NCBI GenBank assembly: GCA_019636795.1
Contig: JAHBWW010000006.1
Coordinates: forward strand, 227,253-291,252
Reading direction: 5' to 3'
Length of the DNA stretch: 64,000 nucleotides
From: Phycisphaeraceae bacterium
Lineage (GTDB): Bacteria > Planctomycetota > Phycisphaerae > Phycisphaerales > UBA1924
Positions 54,268 to 61,720 of the stretch are shown here, one piece after another. The first letter of the stretch is position 1, and each line of letters opens with the position of its first letter. A model generated the notes under the pieces. The model was not told the origin of the DNA, did no database searches, and saw only the letters and a list, made by a program, of their open reading frames with translations. A program made the translations under genes and the position numbers.

Positions 54268-54521
54268 CCTCCCTCATCCTCGCATACCGCCCCTTCATCG
54301 ACCCGATCAATTTCGATCGTTACTGGTACCTCCTCCTTTTCCCTATGGTCTTCTTCCTCGCCGTCGGATACAAATCCGTCCGCACCGTCGATATGAAACT
54401 CTACTGGCGGCAGGTTTTCATGTTCTCCACACAACTCATCGTCGGTCTCGTTCTCCTCGGCACCGGCTTCTACCTCGCTATTCGCGTCCTTCTCCCCATC
54501 ATCGCCCCGCTCGATCGCTGA
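54264..54521 (+). CDS. Small two-helix membrane protein
   Basis: The 85-residue product has two membrane helices (about 21-38 and 52-78) joined by a short basic loop (KSVRTVDMKLYWRQ). No family was recognised. Its ATG overlaps the stop of the upstream membrane protein gene (ATGA), so the two are co-translated and probably associate. Confidence 0.65.
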   Translation: MTSLILAYRPFIDPINFDRYWYLLLFPMVFFLAVGYKSVRTVDMKLYWRQVFMFSTQLIVGLVLLGTGFYLAIRVLLPIIAPLDR

Positions 54522-54554
54522 CAACCCCCCTCGCACAGCCGCGCCGCCAACCCC

Positions 54555-55424
54555 TCAAACCAGAGGCCTCGTCACACTCACCGCCCGGTACAGCCCCAGC
54601 ACATCCTCACGTCCATACACCTTCGGCGAATACCGGTTGTTGATCGGCTGAAGTCGAATCACCTCAGCCCCAGCATCATCCCGCTCAAAATACACCCGCT
54701 TGAATGTCGATTCGTGGTCCGGCGCAACACGCGCAAAACAGTCGCACCCGTCCTTGATGTCGCGCGCAGGGCTGAACACCACAATGTCGCCCTCCCGATA
54801 CTCAGGCTCCATCGAATCGCCCACCACACGCGCAGCAAACGCATCCGGGTCTGTCAGCCCCGGGCATCGCACATATTCATCCGCCACGCGCGCCGGATAC
54901 CCCAGATCCGTAAAGTCCGCCGGATAACCCGCAGCCACACGATTGATCAGCGGCACCTCCATCGGCAGCGAACTCTGCACCACCGATGACGCCTGCTCAC
55001 CAGTCAGCTTCTCAACCAGGCGAGCCAACTTGCCCGTGCGATACGCCGCATCAAGCGATCCACGCAACCGTCCAGTGTCGTCAATCCCGTCCGACGCAAT
55101 CAGATCGGCCAGATGCCTCCCCGCACGTCCCTGGTTCGCAAGATCAATCAACTCACGCCGCACCGCCTCCGGCGTCTGGTGCCATCTCGCCACATTCGCC
55201 AGTTCGCCCTCGTGCAGACCTAGCGCACGCTCCAGACTCAGCAGCGTCGCCTCCGAAGGGGGCCCCTTGTGCCCCGTCTCAATCTCCGACAAATACGACT
55301 TGGCAATGCCAACCCGCTCCGCCAGCGCGCTCAGGGTCATTCCTCGGTCAAGTCGCACCTCCCGAAGTCGCTTCCCAAGTTGTGGGGGGGTCCTGTCGTG
55401 CATTGGCTGTGGTTCGCGGCTCAT
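54555..55424 (-). CDS. XRE-family repressor with S24 (LexA-like) peptidase domain
   Basis: The product of about 289 residues has an N-terminal helix-turn-helix (MTLSALAERVGIAKSYLSEI) and a C-terminal S24 peptidase fold. RVVGDSMEPEYREGDIVVFS supplies the catalytic Ser, STFKRVY the Lys, and AAGYPAD a likely self-cleavage site (Ala-Gly). This is the layout of phage CI/LexA-type repressors that cut themselves upon DNA damage. It is divergent from the HTH gene of the terminase cassette, as a prophage switch would be. The ATG at 55424 is used; a GTG at 55454 is possible. Confidence 0.85.
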   Translation of the reverse strand: MSREPQPMHDRTPPQLGKRLREVRLDRGMTLSALAERVGIAKSYLSEIETGHKGPPSEATLLSLERALGLHEGELANVARWHQTPEAVRRELIDLANQGRAGRHLADLIASDGIDDTGRLRGSLDAAYRTGKLARLVEKLTGEQASSVVQSSLPMEVPLINRVAAGYPADFTDLGYPARVADEYVRCPGLTDPDAFAARVVGDSMEPEYREGDIVVFSPARDIKDGCDCFARVAPDHESTFKRVYFERDDAGAEVIRLQPINNRYSPKVYGREDVLGLYRAVSVTRPLV

Positions 55425-55454
55425 GAGTTGTCCCCATTCTCGCCTTTTCGTCAC

Positions 55455-55661
55455 CTCGGGCGGTCCGATCAGATACCATACAGTATACTAGCGTACACGC
55501 TTGTGCGCAGATTCGCGACCCCATTTGTGAAAGTCCTTGAACGGCGTTCGCCGAATGGTAAAACCTCTTGGGAGTGTTCGCAAAACAGCGTAGAAACAGA
55601 AATGAGTGAGACTTGCCAACATTCCAACAAAGTTGAGTTTCCCCCCGCAGGAGGTCAAGCA
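55455..55661. promoter_or_regulatory. Divergent control region with palindromic sites
   Basis: The gap of about 200 bp between the repressor and the HTH gene holds an 8-bp palindrome AGTATACT (55482-55489) within ATACCATACAGTATACTAGC, which also contains -10-like sequences. These are plausible operators for the S24 repressor and promoters for both directions. The plus-strand gene has a strong AGGAGGT ribosome binding site at its 3' edge. No experimental support exists in the sequence. Confidence 0.45.
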
Positions 55662-56153
55662 ATGGGTCGTATCACCTCACGAGCATACCGAACATCCACG
55701 GGCGACTGGAGACACACCCAGGACGCCCAGGCCTGCGACCTCCGTAAACGCATGCGCAGGCAGGCAGCCGAGCACATCGTCGCACGCGCCGCCTTTCTCC
55801 CCCCACCCGATCGCCTCCTCGTCCAACTCTACCTCGAACATGGCCGAACCCTCAAAGACCTAGCCGAAGCCTCAGGCCAGCCCCCGCGCGTCATGAGTCG
55901 CAGAATGCGAAAACTCATCACCCGCGTGGCCTCCGAACGCTTCGACTTCGTCCTCCGACACATGGAATCCTGGCCCACAGGCCGACGCAAAGTCGCCATC
56001 GCCATGGTTCTCCACGGCCTGTCAATCCGCGATGCCGCCCAAACCCTCGCCGTGAGCCTCTACACCGTCCGACGACACCACGAAGCCGTCTGCGCCCTCT
56101 TCGACACCGAGCAGCGGTCCCGCCAGTCACGCACGCTCCAGGGAGCACACTGA
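55662..56153 (+). CDS. HTH protein with two sigma-like helix-turn-helix segments
   Basis: The 163-residue protein is basic and helical. It contains two helix-turn-helix-like segments: LYLEHGRTLKDLAEASGQPP near residue 62, and VLHGLSIRDAAQTLAVSLYT near 116, followed by VRRHHEAVCALF. They resemble region 4 of sigma factors or small phage regulators. AGGAGGT seven bases before the ATG at 55662 decides the start. It is the first gene of the rightward cassette and overlaps the next (TGATG). Confidence 0.65.
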   Translation: MGRITSRAYRTSTGDWRHTQDAQACDLRKRMRRQAAEHIVARAAFLPPPDRLLVQLYLEHGRTLKDLAEASGQPPRVMSRRMRKLITRVASERFDFVLRHMESWPTGRRKVAIAMVLHGLSIRDAAQTLAVSLYTVRRHHEAVCALFDTEQRSRQSRTLQGAH

Positions 56154-57565
56154 TGCCACACCGAATCAACACCACCAGTCCGCCCACCGAGCGGCAGATT
56201 CGCGCCTGCCTCCCCTTCGATCTCAGGCTCCACACCGCCGCCACGCCCGATGTGCCATGCAGCGCACGCGCCATCGAGCAATCCGTTCAACCTGGGCGCA
56301 TCACACTCCTCACCGGGCCCAGTGGGTCAGGCAAGTCCACCGCTCTGCGCAACCTCGAGCAACACCTGCGCACGACCGGCCACCGCGTCGAAATCGCTCA
56401 CTTTTCCAAAAACACGTCAACCCGACTCATCGACATCTTCTCGCCTCGCATGCCCGTCGCCGACGCCCTGCGCCTCCTGACTCACTTCGGCCTCGGCGAG
56501 CCGGCACTCGTCGCACGCACCATCAGCGAACTCTCGCAAGGGCAGCGTCACCGCGCCGAACTCGCCTTTGCCTTTCATCGCGCACTGACCTGCGGCGCAG
56601 GCTGGCTTCTCATCGACGAGTTTGCCTCAGTCCTCGACCGCCTTACCGCCCGAGGCCTGGCAATTACACTCGCCCGGGCCGTTCGCAAGACCGCCATGCA
56701 TGTCGTTTGCGCTACCGCCCATGACGACGTCGCAGCCGCCCTCGACGCCAATCCTGTCATCCGCTTCGACCTTGATGGCTCCATGTCCATCGCTCCCCCG
56801 CGACTCAAAATGCCCCGGTCGCCTCGCCTTCTCATCGAGCCCGGCACTCTGGGAGATCTGGATCAGCTCCTCAAGTTCCACTACCGCGCAGGCAGGCCCG
56901 CGACCTGCGTGGGTGTGCTGCGTGCTGTAGATCAGACCAGTGGCGTGCTCGCTGGTGTTCTGGCTGTGTCGATGCCCACGCTCAATGGCGGCTGGCGCAA
57001 CCTCGCCTGGCCTGGTCGATACGCCGGTCCTGACCGTCGGGCAATCACCCAACGCATCAACGAAGAGCTGCGCTGCATTTCGCGCGTCATCATCGAGCCT
57101 CGTTTTCGAGGCCTGGGTCTGGCCCGCACGCTGGTCGAGCACTATCTCGCCAGCCCCCGCTCGCCCGCGACCGAAGCCATCACCGCAATGGGCGAAATCT
57201 GTCCGTTCTTTGAGCGGGCAGGAATGGTCGCGTATCGCCTCGCGTTGTCCACCGCCGACTCCCGACTGGCCGACGCACTCGAACACCGAGGCTTCGAGCC
57301 TTGGATGCTCGCCGATGAGCACCGCGTCGCCCGCATCACACAGGACCAACTCATCGCCCGCGAACTCGCGCGATGGGCCACAGCACGCAAGATTGTTGAC
57401 GACTGTCCACTCAATCGGGCTTCACTCGCAGCGTCGCGCTTGTGCGCCCGGTCGGTCGCTTATGCCCATGTATTCCCCCCGATTTTTGCCTCACAACTCG
57501 AGGCTCCAAGGGGGAAAAATGACACACAAAACAAGTGTTCCGCCGCCGCAACCCGCTCCCGATGA
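56153..57565 (+). CDS. ABC-type ATPase fused to GNAT acetyltransferase (COG2401-like)
   Basis: The 470-residue product has an ABC ATPase domain (about 40-215: Walker A GPSGSGKST at 55-63, signature LSQGQ at 127-131, Walker B WLLIDEF at 151-157, switch His 190) and a GNAT-like domain (about 225-400) with the acetyl-CoA loop IEPRFRGLGLART. No membrane segment is present, so it is not a transporter. From memory, COG2401 describes this ATPase-acetyltransferase fusion, found in archaea and phages with unknown function. It lies between the HTH gene and a tiny basic protein in the terminase cassette. Confidence 0.78.
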   Translation: MPHRINTTSPPTERQIRACLPFDLRLHTAATPDVPCSARAIEQSVQPGRITLLTGPSGSGKSTALRNLEQHLRTTGHRVEIAHFSKNTSTRLIDIFSPRMPVADALRLLTHFGLGEPALVARTISELSQGQRHRAELAFAFHRALTCGAGWLLIDEFASVLDRLTARGLAITLARAVRKTAMHVVCATAHDDVAAALDANPVIRFDLDGSMSIAPPRLKMPRSPRLLIEPGTLGDLDQLLKFHYRAGRPATCVGVLRAVDQTSGVLAGVLAVSMPTLNGGWRNLAWPGRYAGPDRRAITQRINEELRCISRVIIEPRFRGLGLARTLVEHYLASPRSPATEAITAMGEICPFFERAGMVAYRLALSTADSRLADALEHRGFEPWMLADEHRVARITQDQLIARELARWATARKIVDDCPLNRASLAASRLCARSVAYAHVFPPIFASQLEAPRGKNDTQNKCSAAATRSR

Positions 57566-57689
57566 TCTTCCGCACGCACTGACGTTCTACCTGACCGCGC
57601 GAGAGCGGCAGCAGGTTCTGCGCACCCTGCGCCGCTTTGGACGCAAACGGGCACAAGCACTCCTGCGCGCGCTGCGCGTGGAAAAGTGA
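57519..57689 (+). CDS. Tiny basic helical protein
   Basis: The 56-residue product is Pro-rich at its N-terminus and then a basic helix (ARERQQVLRTLRRFGRKRAQ). AAGGGGGA just before the ATG at 57519 gives a strong ribosome binding site. It overlaps the end of the ATPase-GNAT gene by 47 bp and precedes the terminase, where a terminase small subunit might be expected, but it is far too short for a typical one. Role unknown. Confidence 0.55.
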   Translation: MTHKTSVPPPQPAPDDLPHALTFYLTARERQQVLRTLRRFGRKRAQALLRALRVEK

Positions 57690-57733
57690 CGCTGCATCTC
57701 GGACACCTCATTCCGGACACTGCATCCTGGACG

Positions 57734-57795
57734 CCGGATCTTCGGGCGCACCCGTGCTTCCAAACTTCCATGTGCGTCAACGCCCGAAGGTCCGG
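57734..57795. repeat. Dispersed copy of the palindromic repeat
   Basis: CCGGATCTTCGGGC (57734-57747) faces GCCCGAAGGTCCGG (57782-57795) across a 34-base loop. The arms match the tandem repeat at 52.3-52.7 kb; the single changed base keeps pairing as G-U in RNA. The loop sequence differs between the copies, so conservation is of structure. It lies between the tiny protein gene and the terminase gene, upstream of the terminase ATG. Confidence 0.8.
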
Positions 57796-57865
57796 GTCAA
57801 CCCCGCCCAATTCTCACATTTTCACCGACTTCCCCTCTCAGTATTCGAGGAAAGAGAACAACATC

Positions 57866-59338
57866 ATGGACGATTTCGACTGTGACCTGCCCGGTGCACC
57901 CAAGACCCCGGATGAACTGCACGCCTGGGTTGTGAGGCATCTTGACGTGAGTATTTCCCGCGAGCCCCTGCTCACCGGGCACGCTGCTCCGTTTGACTAT
58001 CTCATTCACACGTTCTTTGAAAGCGACCCGACGCGTGCGCGCGATTGTGTGGTCTGGGCCAATCGTGGTGGGGGCAAGACGTTTCTGGCTGCTGTCGCCA
58101 CGACGCTCGATCTCATCTACAAACCCGGAATCGAGATCCGGATTCTGGGCGGCTCGCTCGAGCAGTCCAAACGCATGCACGCGCATTTGCGCGCGATCTT
58201 CGCACGCCCTGAGTTTGCAACCATGCTCGATGGGCGCATCACCGAACGGCGCATCAGGCTTCGCAATGGCTCGGTCGTCGAACTGCTCGCCCAGTCGCAG
58301 ACATCCGTCCGCGGGACGCGCGTTCAGAAATTGCGATGCGACGAGGTCGAACTGTTCGACCCCGAAGTGTGGGAAGCCGCCCAACTGACCACTCGCAGTA
58401 AGGACTGTGGCGGGGTGCTGGTCAGTGGCAGCATCGAATGTCTTTCGACGCTGCATGTGCCGTACGGGTTGATGTACCGACTTGTAGCCGAAGCGCGCGA
58501 GGGGCAGCGCAAACTCTTCAAGTGGGGGGTGGTGGATGTGCTCGGCGTGTGCGACGATCAGCATGTGTGCCAGAGCGAAGATGGGCAGGTGTGCCCGCTG
58601 TTCGATGCGTGCCGGGGGCGGGCCAAGGAGCGTGACGCGCGCGGCAGTCCGCCGGGGCATATCAGTGTGCATGACGCGGTGCGCCAGCGCGCGCGCGTCA
58701 GCGAGGCGACCTGGTCGAGCGAGATGCTGTGCCTGAGGCCCAGGCGGAGCGATTGTGTGCTTCCTGAGTTTCAGCCTCTGGTGCATGTGGTGCAAGAGGT
58801 GCCGCAGGTGGGTCAGGGCGCGGTGTGGATCGGCGGTATGGACTTCGGCTTTCGTGCGCCGACGGTGGTGCTGTGGGCGTTTGTCGATGCGGAGGGTGTG
58901 GTGTATGTCGTCGATGAGCGCAGCGAAGTGGAGCAGACGGTGTCGCAGCACGCTGAGGCGATCAAGGCGAGCCAGTGGCCTGCGATGGCATGGATCGGGG
59001 TCGATCCGGCGGGGCGCAATCGGTCGGGACAGACGGGGAGCACGGATATTGCGGTGCTGCGCAGCGCCGGGCTTGTGGTCAAGGCCACCAAACTCGATCA
59101 GCAGCGCGGGCTCGAGTTGCTGCGCGCCAGGCTCAAGCCCGCGCTGGGCGAGCCGCGGCTGTTTGTGCATGAGCGGTGCAAGGTGCTCATCGAGTCGATG
59201 GAGAAGTATCGATATCCGGCTGAGAATCTTGAAAGCAAGCAGCCGGTCAAGGATGGATCGGACCACGCAGTCGATGCGCTGCGGTACATGATCCAGAATC
59301 TCGATCATTCGTACCGGGCATCGGTGAAACAATATTGA
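57866..59338 (+). CDS. Terminase large subunit-like protein
   Basis: The 490-residue protein has a terminase ATPase domain (Walker A ANRGGGKT, 65-72; Walker B LRCDEVELF with D159/E160) and an RNase H-like nuclease domain (GGMDFG with D326, GVDPAGRN with D380, GSDHAVDALRY with D466/D470). Between them lies an insertion with four cysteines at about 229, 235, 243 and 249, possibly a zinc or Fe-S site. Such enzymes package phage DNA by cutting and pumping it into a prohead. No portal, capsid or tail gene is nearby. The ATG at 57866 has GAGGAAAG upstream. Confidence 0.83.
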   Translation: MDDFDCDLPGAPKTPDELHAWVVRHLDVSISREPLLTGHAAPFDYLIHTFFESDPTRARDCVVWANRGGGKTFLAAVATTLDLIYKPGIEIRILGGSLEQSKRMHAHLRAIFARPEFATMLDGRITERRIRLRNGSVVELLAQSQTSVRGTRVQKLRCDEVELFDPEVWEAAQLTTRSKDCGGVLVSGSIECLSTLHVPYGLMYRLVAEAREGQRKLFKWGVVDVLGVCDDQHVCQSEDGQVCPLFDACRGRAKERDARGSPPGHISVHDAVRQRARVSEATWSSEMLCLRPRRSDCVLPEFQPLVHVVQEVPQVGQGAVWIGGMDFGFRAPTVVLWAFVDAEGVVYVVDERSEVEQTVSQHAEAIKASQWPAMAWIGVDPAGRNRSGQTGSTDIAVLRSAGLVVKATKLDQQRGLELLRARLKPALGEPRLFVHERCKVLIESMEKYRYPAENLESKQPVKDGSDHAVDALRYMIQNLDHSYRASVKQY

Positions 59339-59419
59339 GCAGCGAAGCGGGGGCGCGATGGTGCAAAGTTTACATCAGAGTGGTCAGTCGGATTGGCCGG
59401 ATATCACATGCCTCGGATT

Positions 59420-60040
59420 TCACCGCCTGCAGCATGCAAAGGCAAACGAGCCGAAAGCCAGCACCATCGCGGAGGCTGGGGTGGGGATGACGCGGATGGT
59501 GGCGGGGGTGATGATGCGGGTGGAGCCGGGGTCGTCGTCGCGAATACCTTGAGAGTTCGGAACATCCAGGTACCAGCCGGTCATCCACGGCAGGCTAGCC
59601 CATAAGGTCGGCTCAATCGACAAAGTGCCAGATTGGGCTGCACCCACAAGGACATTTGCGGAAAAGAGACGGATCGGATTCTCCCAATTGAGTTCGTTCC
59701 ATGGCGTATGCCACCATTGATATCCGCCGATGTTAAACACGCTTCCATCTGCTGGTGTGCCAACATCGTACTCCGGAACTCCAAAGTCGAACGGCTCCGA
59801 AAACTCGACCTGTATTCCAGATGAAGTAAGGTGCAGCTGGAACCCAGCAAACGCAACATTACCTTGATGGAGAACCGATCCATGGAGCGATGTCCAGACC
59901 GAGATCGTGAAGGTGTCGCCGACCATGACTTCGGCCGGAGCCTCGATCCATGTGTGGAACACAGTATCTGCTGTGGCAGTCGAGGCTACAAAAGGTATCG
60001 TCAGGGCAGCAACGATGACGGTGGTTCGGATTCGATGCAT
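59420..60040 (-). CDS. Exported PEP-CTERM-like protein
   Basis: The 206-residue protein has a signal peptide (ALTIPFVASTATADTVFHTW) and a beta-rich body with aromatic residues (GGYQWWHTPWNELNW). It ends in IPTPASAMVLAFGSFAFACC followed by RR, a PEP-CTERM-like sorting tail processed by exosortase in other bacteria. Body function is unknown. It is convergent with the terminase gene and divergent from the subtilase. Confidence 0.75.
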   Translation of the reverse strand: MHRIRTTVIVAALTIPFVASTATADTVFHTWIEAPAEVMVGDTFTISVWTSLHGSVLHQGNVAFAGFQLHLTSSGIQVEFSEPFDFGVPEYDVGTPADGSVFNIGGYQWWHTPWNELNWENPIRLFSANVLVGAAQSGTLSIEPTLWASLPWMTGWYLDVPNSQGIRDDDPGSTRIITPATIRVIPTPASAMVLAFGSFAFACCRR

Positions 60041-60155
60041 GGATGTTTTTCCAATTTCACGAAAGTATCAGATTTCTGCTTGCACACCGCCAGACTCTTC
60101 GTTATGGTGCATTCAACTCGCGGATCTGTCAAGCAAGTTGGAGGATCAAACTGTG

Positions 60156-61639
60156 ATGCGCCGCAAAATTCTCGCAGTCATGTTGCTTGTGTTTGGGTCC
60201 ATATCGGTGCTCGTGGGGGGGGCGTTCGGTCAGGGAGGTGGGTTCCAGCAGATTCAACCGGTGCTGGTCTCTGAGCCTCTGTTCGCGCCTTCGCAGCAGT
60301 TTCCGCACGGGCAGCACTGGATCGTGACAACCAAGACGCATTACGCCTGGGCTCTGGTGGGCTACAACCCGCTGAACCCGCCGACGGTGGATCTTACTGA
60401 TCCAAGTCGCGTGATTGCGTTCATCGACACCGGCATTGACCTGCACCATGTTGAATTCGGAGGGCCTCCGGGATCGAGTGTATCAAAGATTCACGACGAA
60501 AGTACCTCATTTTTTGAAGATGGATCGTCAGGAAGTCCCATCACATGTGATTGCGACACCTCATTATTTGACGTAAGTGTACCAGAGGACACAGGCCCAA
60601 ACCTACTTCTGGCACCGCACGGCTCGTTGGTAGCTGGAATTGGAGCGGCATATGTCAATCAAACGGGGATGGCTGGCTCATGTTGGGATTGCAGCGTACT
60701 TGTCATTTGCGTTTTCGCAGGCATCTACGATGAAAGTTGTCAATTAACATCGCATAGATATCTATGTTCTCAAACTCCAGATACTATTGCCGACGCTATC
60801 AAGTATGCCGCGGGCTGGGACTTTGTCACGCAGGCCTGGCTGCCTGAACCTCGGGCTCGCATCATCTCCATGTCCAACGAGGTGCCCGCTTCCGTGTTCA
60901 GCGGCCTGTCGTGTACTGGGAATCCAATCGCTGCGGCCATTATGGATGCCTATGACCGAGGCTGCATCATCGTCGCCATCGCTGGAAACTATAACGGAAC
61001 GTGCTGGGAGGCTTCTGACGACGAGGAACGCTGCGAACCGATGTCGTCGTTTTCCGGACATGCTATAGAGTCAGGTATCGCCATGCATCCGAAGACGATG
61101 GCGGTCGGCGGCGCGTGCCTGAGTGGCGAGTACTGGCATTGCTGCTCGCGAATCAATCCCTTGTATGATGTTGCCTGTTGCCCTCAAGTTCCGGGTGACA
61201 TCAACTGCACATATCCTTTGCCAGATGGTGCAGACCCGTTGACATATCGCCTCCCGATCCTGTCTGTGGTAGCCCCGATGGCACATCATTTGCTGCTCCG
61301 CAGGTCGCGGGAATTATTGCATTGATGCTGCGCGTGAACCCAGAACTTACTTTCGAGCAGGTCAAGCACATTCTCGAAGTTACCGCGACCGACATCGAAG
61401 ATCCCGGCTACGACGCCAAAACCGGCCACGGCCTGGTCAATGCGCGAGCGGCGGTCGAATATGTTATCAAGATGGCGCTTCCTGCAAACTTCAACGGCGA
61501 CGAGAACATCGACACGCTCGACGCCATCGACTTTCTCATCGCCTACGGCCAGGGCGATGTGACGGCTGACCTTGATCTCGATGGAGAGCATACTGAGGCT
61601 GATCTTGGGATCTTCATGAATAGCTATCTCGAGGAGTGA
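60156..61639 (+). pseudogene. Subtilase (S8) serine protease with frameshift, dockerin-like tail
   Basis: The 5' frame (60156-61325) has a signal peptide, the catalytic Asp (VIAFIDTGIDLHHVE, Asp 91) and His (APHGSLVAGIG). The Ser motif GTSFAAPQVAG is found only in another frame, at 61280-61312, and continues into a C-terminal dockerin-like segment (ANFNGDENIDTLDAIDF). A single base appears to be missing at the C run 61273-61276. Restoring one base would give one continuous exported protease. It is either a real inactivating mutation or a sequencing error. A GTG three bases earlier is an alternative start. Confidence 0.85.
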
Positions 61640-61720
61640 GCGACAAATACGCCGAGGTCTACAAAGCGCGAACGGATGCAATGCAGTGGGCTTGAGGCCA
61701 ATGGTTTTTGACGGGATGAC

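Noticed and set aside
57797-59332. Minus-strand ORF (511 codons) opposite the terminase gene
   Set aside because: Composition is His/Pro/Arg-rich with no motif and it would share the region with an intact terminase.
61279-61295. Sigma-54-like TGGCACATCATTTGCT inside the subtilase
   Set aside because: It codes for the conserved GTSFAA active-site segment and no gene starts downstream at a suitable distance, so the match is probably chance.
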